Source: an uncultured Acetatifactor sp. (GTDB lineage Bacteria > Bacillota > Clostridia > Lachnospirales > Lachnospiraceae). From it: DNA of 39,734 nucleotides. The notes under the pieces are model-generated. The model saw only the letters and a list, made by a program, of their open reading frames with translations. It was not told the DNA's origin and made no database searches. The first letter of the stretch is position 1. Each line of letters begins with the position of its first letter. This document shows positions 33,585-39,734 of the stretch, piece after piece. Location: NCBI GenBank assembly GCA_947625675.1, contig CANQPH010000027.1, positions 1 through 39,734 of the forward strand, in the 5' to 3' direction. A program made the translations under genes and the position numbers.

Positions 33585-34571
33585 ATGATTTTTCAGTGTA
33601 AGAATTGTGGCGGCAACGTGATATACAGCCCGGAAAAAAAGAAAATGTATTGTCCCTACTGTGACAGCCTGGACAGCGGGCAGCGTAAGGATACGGAGGG
33701 GGACATCCATATCTGTCCCAACTGCGGCGGGGAGGTGCCGTTGGAAGAGCATACCAGCGCCACCCAGTGCCCTTATTGTGACAATTATATCATTTTGAAC
33801 GAAAGGGTGGAGGGGGAGTATGCGCCGGATCTGATGATCCCGTTCCAATACAGCCGGGACATGGTGAAGAAGCTGATGCGGGAAAAGTTCGCAAAAAGCA
33901 TTTTCGCCCCTACGGATTTCTTGTCCGAGGTGATGCTGGACACCATGGAAGGGGATTATGTGCCCTTCTGGCTGTATGATTATGACGTGAACTGTCAGTA
34001 TCAGGGAGAAGGCCGGAAGGTTCGGGTCTGGACCAACGGGGACACGGAATACACGGAAACCAGCATTTATGACATCCGCCGGGATATGGACATACAGTTT
34101 GAGAAAATCCCTGCGGACGCTTCCCTGCGGATGCCGGACGAGGTGATGGATCTCATGGAACCTTACCGGTACGACCAGCTGCAGCCCTTTGCGCCGGAAT
34201 TCCTGTCCGGATTCAAGGGAGAGAGGTACAATATGCCGGCGGAACAGATAGAGGACCGGGCCCAGGGCAAGATGGAAGAGGACACCCATAAGCTGCTCAG
34301 CTCCACCATCACCGGCTACAGCAGTGTGCTCAACCAGGGACACAACATCAGGATCAATTCCAGCCAGACCAGGTACGGCCTTTTGCCGGTGTGGGTCTAT
34401 TCCTATCAGTACAAAGATCAGAATTATCCTTTTTACATCAATGGACAGACGGCCAAGATCGTGGGCAAGGTGCCGATTTCCAAGGCGAAGGTTTGGGTCT
34501 ACGGCGCCACCCTGTGGGCGGTGCTGACGGCGATCCTGGCTCTTGTGGACGTGATGCTGACGATGATTTAG
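33585..34571 (+). CDS. double zinc-ribbon protein with C-terminal membrane anchor
   Basis: 328 residues. Two zinc ribbons lie at the N-terminus: CxxC at about 5-8 with CPYC at 23-26, and CPNC at about 44-47 with CPYC at 62-65. The middle has the TFIIB-type zinc-ribbon membrane protein pattern (LMIPFQYSRD..., FAPTDFLSEVMLDTMEGDYVPFWLYDYDV), rich in aromatic and acidic residues. One C-terminal hydrophobic helix (about 306-327) anchors it, with most of the protein on the cytoplasmic side. The TPM-domain gene follows after 34 bp, so the pair is likely one operon. Related pairs occur in other Firmicutes, possibly in envelope maintenance; this is inference. Confidence 0.8.
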   Translation: MIFQCKNCGGNVIYSPEKKKMYCPYCDSLDSGQRKDTEGDIHICPNCGGEVPLEEHTSATQCPYCDNYIILNERVEGEYAPDLMIPFQYSRDMVKKLMREKFAKSIFAPTDFLSEVMLDTMEGDYVPFWLYDYDVNCQYQGEGRKVRVWTNGDTEYTETSIYDIRRDMDIQFEKIPADASLRMPDEVMDLMEPYRYDQLQPFAPEFLSGFKGERYNMPAEQIEDRAQGKMEEDTHKLLSSTITGYSSVLNQGHNIRINSSQTRYGLLPVWVYSYQYKDQNYPFYINGQTAKIVGKVPISKAKVWVYGATLWAVLTAILALVDVMLTMI

Positions 34572-34605
34572 GGTTCGTAATTCGGAGCGGTTTGGGAGGA
34601 AGACC

Positions 34606-35481
34606 ATGGTGGAAAAAGTATGGAAATCGGGAGCTTTTAAGCAATATTTGAAATATTTTCGGTTTTGGTTCCTCGCCCTGGGCATTGTGCTGATTCTTTT
34701 CCTGGGGGTGTTGATCGCAAAGAACGCCCAGGGGGAGAAGGTGCGGGGGAACACGTCGGCGCCTTCGGAGCGGGTCTATGATTACGCTGATGTGTTGAAC
34801 GAGGAGGAGGAGAATTCCCTCCGCAAGCTCATCGCCCAAAAAGAGGCGGAGATCGGCTGTGACATCGTGCTGGTGACCACGAAGGAGGAGATCGGCGAGC
34901 GTCCCAGTACGAGGGAATCCGTCCTGCGGGACATGGCGGATGATTTTTACGACCAGAATAATTTTGGCTTTGACATGGTGCATGGGGACGGAGTTCTCTT
35001 GATGGACAACTGGTACGAGAATCAGATGTCCACCTGGCTGTCCACCTGCGGGGCGGTCTATCAGAAATTCAGCAATCAGGACATTGACGAGGTCCTGGAT
35101 GCGGTTTACAATTATATCGAAGAGGATCCTTACCTGGCTTATCGGGCTTACGTGGAGGTCGTGTCCTATAAGATGTCGGGAGGAAGAAACTATGGATTTT
35201 CCGTGATTTTTGTCTTGGCGATCCCGATCATAGCGATGCTGGCGTTCGTATTCCTGAAGCTGCAGAATCCTATCGGCCAGGAAACGGTGCCCATGGCCGC
35301 CTATGTGGCGGGGGGCAGGCCGGTGATGCGCATGCAGGCCGATGAATTGAAAAACAAGTTCGTGACCCGGCGTAAGATTCCCAGGCCGGAAAGCGGCGGC
35401 GGTGGCGGCAGTCATGGCGGCGGTGGCGGCCATACGAGCAGCAGCGGCGTCAGCCATGGAGGTGGCGGAAGGAGCAGATAA
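34606..35481 (+). CDS. TPM-domain (YgcG-type) membrane protein with Gly/His/Ser tail
   Basis: 291 residues. The N-terminal membrane helix is at about 20-39. A TPM domain follows at about 55-180, beginning ERVYDYADVLNEEEENSLRKLIAQKEAEIGCDIVLVTT. A second membrane helix lies at about 197-216. The C-terminus ends in a low-complexity tail of Gly, Ser and His (SGGGGGSHGGGGGHTSSSG), typical of YgcG-like proteins. TPM domains are linked to envelope quality control and photosystem repair, and some have phosphatase activity. Here the domain sits between two helices and so should face outside. Confidence 0.87.
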   Translation: MVEKVWKSGAFKQYLKYFRFWFLALGIVLILFLGVLIAKNAQGEKVRGNTSAPSERVYDYADVLNEEEENSLRKLIAQKEAEIGCDIVLVTTKEEIGERPSTRESVLRDMADDFYDQNNFGFDMVHGDGVLLMDNWYENQMSTWLSTCGAVYQKFSNQDIDEVLDAVYNYIEEDPYLAYRAYVEVVSYKMSGGRNYGFSVIFVLAIPIIAMLAFVFLKLQNPIGQETVPMAAYVAGGRPVMRMQADELKNKFVTRRKIPRPESGGGGGSHGGGGGHTSSSGVSHGGGGRSR

Positions 35482-35487
35482 CAAGGC

Positions 35488-35503
35488 ACCGGGCGGAGCC
35501 CGG
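35488..35503. repeat. GC hairpin after the TPM gene
   Basis: CCGGGC-GGA-GCCCGG (35488-35503 region), followed by a second hairpin, GTTGCC/GGCAAC, at about 35510-35532. Both lie before the convergent terminator. Confidence 0.6.
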
Positions 35504-35535
35504 CGCCTCGTTGCCGGGCTTCGCATGGCAACTAA

Positions 35536-35569
35536 AAAAACACTCGGAGAGGGTTTGCCGGGTGTTTTT
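35536..35569. terminator. bidirectional terminator between the TPM gene and rpsT
   Basis: AAAAACAC (35536-35543) pairs with GTGTTTTT (35562-35569), and the stem continues with TCGG/CCGG. There is a T-run on each strand, so it can end transcripts from both converging genes. Confidence 0.85.
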
Positions 35570-35609
35570 CTAATGTGTTATTTATGGATTGCTTTTTCTA
35601 TTTACAAAA

Positions 35610-35873
35610 TTAAGCCATCTTGTTGACTGCCTTGCTGATACGGGAAACCTTTCTGGCGGCATTGTTCTTGTGGTAAATGCCCTTCGTAGCAGCCATCTCG
35701 ATCGTCTTAGTAGCGGCAGCGAGTTCCTTGGTGGCGGCAGCTTTGTCGCCGGACTCGATCGCAGCGAAGACTTTCTTCATCGCAGTCTTGACGCTGGATT
35801 TGATGGCCTTATTTCTATCGGCCTTCTTCTGGTTCACTAAAATTCTCTTCTTCGCAGACTTAATGTTAGCCAT
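35610..35873 (-). CDS. rpsT: 30S ribosomal protein S20
   Basis: 87 residues, beginning MANIKSAKKRILVNQKKADRNKAIKSSVKTAMKKV, the S20 signature; Ala/Lys-rich throughout, ending in SRISKAVNKMA. It binds 16S rRNA in the body of the small subunit. GGAGGTG precedes the ATG on the minus strand. It has its own promoter and an 80-90 nt leader, and is divergent from gpr, as is common in Firmicutes. Confidence 0.97.
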   Translation of the reverse strand: MANIKSAKKRILVNQKKADRNKAIKSSVKTAMKKVFAAIESGDKAAATKELAAATKTIEMAATKGIYHKNNAARKVSRISKAVNKMA

Positions 35874-35959
35874 GTTTCACACCTCCATTCCCACATGAAT
35901 TTTATTGTTCACCATGTCCATTAGCCGTACACGGAAAGCTAATATAAACATACAGATGT

Positions 35960-35988
35960 ATTTTATAAAAAAAGAGGGGCTTTGTCAA
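35960..35988 (-). promoter_or_regulatory. sigma-A promoter for rpsT
   Basis: On the minus strand, TTGACA (35983-35988) and TAAAAT (35960-35965) with a 17-bp spacer. Confidence 0.8.
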
Positions 35989-36108
35989 TAGATAAATTTC
36001 CCTTTTTTTAGAAAATCGGCGCATAAGTTTTCTTTTTTTGTAAAAAATAGTTATTAACTGTGGCTGTAGGGGAAGAAAGAGTCCAGGGGAAGAAAGGAAG
36101 AAAACGGC

Positions 36109-37026
36109 ATGGGGAATTTCCAGGTGAGAACGGATCTGGCATTGGAGGCCCGGGAAAGCATCGGCGAAGCGGAAGAAGAGCTGCGGGGCGTGGAGGTGGA
36201 GGAATATTATCGTGAAAAGGAGGATATCCGGGTCACGAAGGTGACCGTCAACACGAAAAACGCCGCCAAGACCATGGGAAAGCCCATGGGGATTTATGTG
36301 ACCATGGAGGCCCCGGCCCTGGTGGAACCGGACGATGGATATCACAGGGAAATTTCGGAATGTCTTGCGGAGGAACTGAAGGGGATGCTCCCGGGTGCGG
36401 ATCAGGAGCAGTCCATATTGGTGGTGGGCCTGGGCAACCGGGAGGTGACGGCGGACTCCCTGGGGCCCCAGGTGCTGGATCATCTGATGATCACCCGGCA
36501 CGTGGTGAAGACCTATGGCAAGGCCGCCTACAACAAGGCCCGCATGAATCTGATCAGCAGCATCGAACCGGGGGTCATGGCCAAGACCGGCATGGAGACC
36601 TCGGAAATCGTCAAAGGGGTGGTGGAGGAAGCGAAGCCGGATGCGGTGATGGTCATCGACGCCCTGGCCGCCCGAAGCACCAAACGGCTGAACCGGACGA
36701 TTCAGATCACCAATACCGGGATTCAGCCCGGTTCCGGGGTGGGGAACCACAGGGACGCCCTGACCCAGGAAAGCCTGGGAGTTCCCGTGCTCGCCATCGG
36801 GGTGCCTACCGTGGTGGACGCCGCCACCATCGTGGGGGATGCCCTGGAAAAACTTTTGAGCGAGGATCAGGAATTCGACAGGATGCGCTGCCTGGGACAG
36901 CACCGGGCCGCTTTTTCCGAACTGAACAACATGTACATGACCGGAAAAGACATTGACGCCGTGGTCAAACGGGTCAGCTATACCGTCTCCGAAGGGATCA
37001 ACATGGCCCTGGAGCTGGAGGAATAG
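36109..37026 (+). CDS. gpr: spore germination protease (GPR endopeptidase)
   Basis: 305 residues. The N-terminus FQVRTDLALEARE resembles the autoprocessing site region. Conserved blocks are ILVVGLGNREVTADSLGPQVLDHLMITRH, SIEPGVMAKTGMETSEIVKGV, VIDALAARSTKRLNRTIQITNTGIQPGSGVGNHR and IGVPTVVDAATI. In spores, GPR is made as an inactive zymogen and degrades small acid-soluble proteins at germination. AAAGGA precedes the ATG. A forespore sigma-G promoter would be expected upstream; I see GCATAAG (about 36019) but no clear -10. Confidence 0.97.
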   Translation: MGNFQVRTDLALEARESIGEAEEELRGVEVEEYYREKEDIRVTKVTVNTKNAAKTMGKPMGIYVTMEAPALVEPDDGYHREISECLAEELKGMLPGADQEQSILVVGLGNREVTADSLGPQVLDHLMITRHVVKTYGKAAYNKARMNLISSIEPGVMAKTGMETSEIVKGVVEEAKPDAVMVIDALAARSTKRLNRTIQITNTGIQPGSGVGNHRDALTQESLGVPVLAIGVPTVVDAATIVGDALEKLLSEDQEFDRMRCLGQHRAAFSELNNMYMTGKDIDAVVKRVSYTVSEGINMALELEE

Positions 37027-38602
37027 ACCGCAGTCCTGCGGCATATATATAAACAACCTTCAGGATGGGAAGTGCGTCAACGTTAATACCGGGAAAAAAA
37101 TCGCCGGCCCCGCCCTGGCTTTTGTGGGACTGGCTTTTCTTTTGTTTTTGGCCGTAAAAAAGGAGACGAGCGCCGGGGGAGACGGTGCGGGGGAGATGGG
37201 GAAGATTTTCGGAAAATATGGTGCGGAGCTGGTGAGAGAAGAAGTGCTGCAGACCTTTCTTCCATTGTTTGCTTTCGCAGAGGAAGATATGGATGTCTGG
37301 AAGGCTTTCATGGAGGGGCAGATGGAGAGCGTGATGCCCCTATATCATTTCAGAGGTTCGGATCTTGAGGGGGATCGACCCCTTTCCGGTTCCAACGGAG
37401 AGAGGGAAGAGCTGACTTTGGAGGATATTCTGAAAGAGGAAGGGAAGGAGGCGCAGATTGAGGAAGAATCCCAGGAGGGAGAGGAGGATCTGATGGCCTT
37501 GTTCCTGGCGGAAAACCAGGCGGCGGGAGACGCCGGGATGCGTTCGCAGGCGGGAGGGGCAGATGCCGGGGACCAGTCTCCAACAGGAGAAAGAAATGCG
37601 GAAGGTTCGTCGGAGACGGAAGGGGATCCCGCCGGGGAGGCGGAAGGAAATTTGGCCGGGGACGGGGAAGGATCCGGAACCGATGCCGAAGGCCGAAACC
37701 AGAACGATGCCGGGAACCGAGATAACGCCGGAAATCAAAATGGAGCCGGGGGCCAGGATCAGGATTCCGGGGGCCAGGGAGAGGGTTCCCTTCCGGAAGC
37801 CGGGGACTGGAATTTCACGCCCCGGACGGAGAAGCAGGCGGTGGTGAATCTGGATGGCCTGCGGGACTATGAGACTTTGGTACAGACCTTTTACACCATC
37901 GACAGCTCCACCATGATCGGCAGCGACCAGCTGGACGTGGACGTGCTTTCCAGTAAGGACATGAGCATTTCCAAGGATACGGAGGGCCCTCAGATCCTGA
38001 TTTACCATACTCATTCCCAGGAAGCCTTTGCGGATTCCCTCCCGGGAGACCGGGCCACTTCCATCGTGGGGGTGGGGGATTATTTGACCCGGATCCTTTC
38101 GGAAGAATATGGCTACAAAGTGCTCCATCATGACGGCACCTATGACGTGCCTTCCCGGGACGACGCTTACTCTGCGGCCCTCCCCGCCATCGAACAAGTG
38201 TTGGAGGAGAATCCCGGGATTCAGGTGGTGATCGATCTGCATAGGGACGCCATGGATGAGAAGACCCGCCTCGTCACGGAAATCGACGGAAGGCCCACGG
38301 CCAGGTTCATGTTTTTCAACGGACTCAGCCGTACCCGCCGGACGGGGAACATTTCCTATCTGTACAATGAGAATCTGGACGATAATCTGGCATTTTCTTT
38401 TCAGCTAGAAAAAGTCGCCCAGGAATACTATCCGGGGCTGACCAGAAAAATTTACCTCAAGGCCTATCGCTACAACATGCACCTGCGCCCCAGAAATCTG
38501 CTGATCGAGCTGGGGGCCCAGAACAACACGGTGGAAGAGGCCATGAACGCTTGCGGCCCCATCGCCCACATCCTGGATCTGGTTTTGTCCGGGAAGGAAT
38601 AA
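36953..38602 (+). CDS. spoIIP: stage II sporulation protein P (start codon uncertain)
   Basis: The C-terminal half is SpoIIP, the amidase/endopeptidase that with SpoIID thins septal peptidoglycan during engulfment. It has ILIYHTHSQEAF (His zinc ligands), VVIDLHRDA and NLLIELGAQNNT. A membrane helix (IAGPALAFVGLAFLLFLAV) lies at nt 37097-37153. A long Gly/Asp/Glu/Asn-rich linker follows (nt 37500-37800). The only recognised start that keeps the whole helix is TTG 36953, deep inside gpr and without a good ribosome site. GTG 37124 would cut the helix. ATG 37065 is in another frame and joins this one only if an extra A is read at the A7 run (37094-37100). The gpr-spoIIP-lepA order is conserved in Firmicutes. 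Confidence 0.85.
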   Translation: MTPWSNGSAIPSPKGSTWPWSWRNRPQSCGIYINNLQDGKCVNVNTGKKIAGPALAFVGLAFLLFLAVKKETSAGGDGAGEMGKIFGKYGAELVREEVLQTFLPLFAFAEEDMDVWKAFMEGQMESVMPLYHFRGSDLEGDRPLSGSNGEREELTLEDILKEEGKEAQIEEESQEGEEDLMALFLAENQAAGDAGMRSQAGGADAGDQSPTGERNAEGSSETEGDPAGEAEGNLAGDGEGSGTDAEGRNQNDAGNRDNAGNQNGAGGQDQDSGGQGEGSLPEAGDWNFTPRTEKQAVVNLDGLRDYETLVQTFYTIDSSTMIGSDQLDVDVLSSKDMSISKDTEGPQILIYHTHSQEAFADSLPGDRATSIVGVGDYLTRILSEEYGYKVLHHDGTYDVPSRDDAYSAALPAIEQVLEENPGIQVVIDLHRDAMDEKTRLVTEIDGRPTARFMFFNGLSRTRRTGNISYLYNENLDDNLAFSFQLEKVAQEYYPGLTRKIYLKAYRYNMHLRPRNLLIELGAQNNTVEEAMNACGPIAHILDLVLSGKE

Positions 38603-38666
38603 ACCTATTCCTGAAACGAGATCCTGGGAATGGCTCCTTTGGACGCTGCGTCGGCGGAGAGGGAGG

Positions 38667-38714
38667 AATGGAAGCCGTGATATAGCCCACCATGCCGGCG
38701 GAGAGCTCATCGCA
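38667..38714 (-). pseudogene. inverted fragment similar to an internal lepA segment
   Basis: Read on the minus strand, these 48 bases match lepA 39552-39599 at 42 positions. They encode [16 protein letters not shown] against [16 protein letters not shown] in LepA. Most differences are third-codon changes. The preceding minus-strand codons (IFDSFY, 38715-38732) faintly recall IFDSVY of LepA. The flanking sequence does not match. It lies between spoIIP and the lepA promoter. Confidence 0.8.
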
Positions 38715-38735
38715 ATAGAAAGAATCGAAAATCAC

Positions 38736-38764
38736 TTGCGGTCAAGCTGCATTTCTGCTACAAT
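38736..38764 (+). promoter_or_regulatory. sigma-A promoter for lepA
   Basis: TTGCGG (38736-38741) and TACAAT (38759-38764) with a 17-bp spacer, about 32 bp before the start codon. Confidence 0.65.
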
Positions 38765-38795
38765 CATTTGAGAGGAATCAGAAAGGACGAAAGAA

Positions 38796-39734
38796 ATGTC
38801 AGTCACCGACCAGAGCAAAATCCGTAATTTTTGCATTATCGCACATATCGATCACGGCAAGTCCACCCTTGCGGATCGGATCATAGAACAGACCGGGCTG
38901 CTGACCAGCCGGGAGATGCAGGCCCAGGTGCTGGACAACATGGATCTGGAGCGGGAGAGGGGCATCACCATCAAGGCCCAGGCGGTGCGGACCGTGTACA
39001 AGGCGAAGGACGGGGAAGAATATATTTTCAATCTGATCGACACGCCGGGTCATGTGGACTTCAACTACGAGGTGAGCCGTTCCCTGGCGGCCTGCGACGG
39101 GGCCGTCCTGGTGGTGGATGCGGCCCAGGGCATCGAGGCCCAAACTCTGGCTAACGTTTATCTGGCCCTGGACCATGATCTGGAGGTCTTCCCGGTGATC
39201 AACAAGATCGATCTTCCCAGTGCGGAACCCCAGAGAGTCATTGACGAGATCGAGGACGTGATCGGCCTGGAGGCCCATGACGCCCCCCTGATTTCCGCCA
39301 AAAACGGCATCGGCATCGAGGAGGTGCTGGAACAGATCGTGAGGAAGATCCCGGCCCCGGGAGGAAGTCCGGACAATCCCCTGCAGGCCCTGATCTTTGA
39401 TTCCGTATACGATTCCTACAAGGGCGTGATCATCTTCTGCCGCATCATGGAGGGCACGGTGAAAAAAGGGACCATGATCCGCATGATGGCCACCGGTGCC
39501 AGAGAAGAAGTGGTGGAGGTGGGATATTTTGGAGCGGGGCAATTTTTCCCCTGTGAAGAGCTTTCCGCCGGTATGGTGGGATATATCACGGCTTCCATCA
39601 AAAACGTGAAGGATACCCAGGTGGGAGACACCGTCACCGATGACGACCGGCCCTGCGCCGAACCCCTGCCGGGCTACAAAAAGGTGCAATCCATGGTGTA
39701 CTGCGGCATGTATCCCGCCGATGGCGCAAAGTAT
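38796..39734 (+). CDS. lepA: elongation factor 4 (LepA), 5' part
   Basis: The first 313 codons of a protein usually about 600 long; the window ends inside it. GTPase motifs: AHIDHGKS (16-23), [16 protein letters not shown] and NKID. Domain II begins near [24 protein letters not shown], a LepA signature. LepA acts on ribosomes during initiation or under stress to favour correct translation. AAAGGA lies 8-9 bases before ATG 38796. A segment of this gene (39552-39599) has an inverted copy upstream. Confidence 0.97.
   Translation, partial: MSVTDQSKIRNFCIIAHIDHGKSTLADRIIEQTGLLTSREMQAQVLDNMDLERERGITIKAQAVRTVYKAKDGEEYIFNLIDTPGHVDFNYEVSRSLAACDGAVLVVDAAQGIEAQTLANVYLALDHDLEVFPVINKIDLPSAEPQRVIDEIEDVIGLEAHDAPLISAKNGIGIEEVLEQIVRKIPAPGGSPDNPLQALIFDSVYDSYKGVIIFCRIMEGTVKKGTMIRMMATGAREEVVEVGYFGAGQFFPCEELSAGMVGYITASIKNVKDTQVGDTVTDDDRPCAEPLPGYKKVQSMVYCGMYPADGAKY

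Overview
The window looks like chromosomal DNA of a spore-forming Clostridia member, most likely Lachnospiraceae. This rests on gene content and order rather than a database match: era-yqzL-recO-glyQS, scpA-scpB next to DD-carboxypeptidases, gapA-pgk-tpiA, and rpsT/gpr/spoIIP/lepA. AGGAGG-type ribosome sites and consensus sigma-A promoters are frequent. Most of the window is GC-rich; roughly 29.4-32.2 kb is visibly AT-rich. Nearly all genes are on the plus strand. The exceptions are the cut-off activase gene at the left edge and rpsT.

Layout. 1-584: 5' part of a 2-hydroxyacyl-CoA dehydratase activase-type gene (minus). 880-1737: rhomboid-like membrane protein with a C-terminal zinc site, followed by about 260 bp of dense palindromes. 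2021-3188: a sigma-70-like protein lacking regions 2.4 and 4, overlapping an unknown gene. 3263-7312: M16C metallopeptidase and a DUF4349 lipoprotein. 7336-11310: era, a YqzL-like small gene, recO, a lipoprotein and glyQS. 11467-16201: a J-domain-like/TPR protein paired with an HscC-type Hsp70. 16528-20191: alaS, rpsU and a membrane protein. 20275-25771: DD-carboxypeptidase, phosphoesterase, scpA, scpB, and a second DD-carboxypeptidase. 26168-29396: gapA, pgk, tpiA. 29633-33475: accessory block with a small HTH protein, a truncated type III Mod methylase, an AlbA_2/HATPase protein with a 12-bp tandem repeat, and a DUF4143 ATPase. 33585-35481: zinc-ribbon membrane protein and TPM-domain protein. 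35610-39734: rpsT (minus), gpr, spoIIP, lepA (cut by the window end).

The most unusual signal is intergenic. Three loci (1712-1975, 16261-16415, 25768-25966) each have a closing stem enclosing several smaller hairpins, giving cloverleaf-like designs. The second and third are clearly related: they share exact blocks, and their paired arms differ in matched ways. Two of the palindromic loci lie directly on the stop codon of the preceding gene. I do not recognise the family. Other points of interest are an inverted 48-bp copy of an internal lepA segment just upstream of lepA, a perfect 16-bp palindrome at the predicted gapA transcription start, a Mod gene that ends before its expected AdoMet-binding motif, and a spoIIP reading frame without a convincing start codon.
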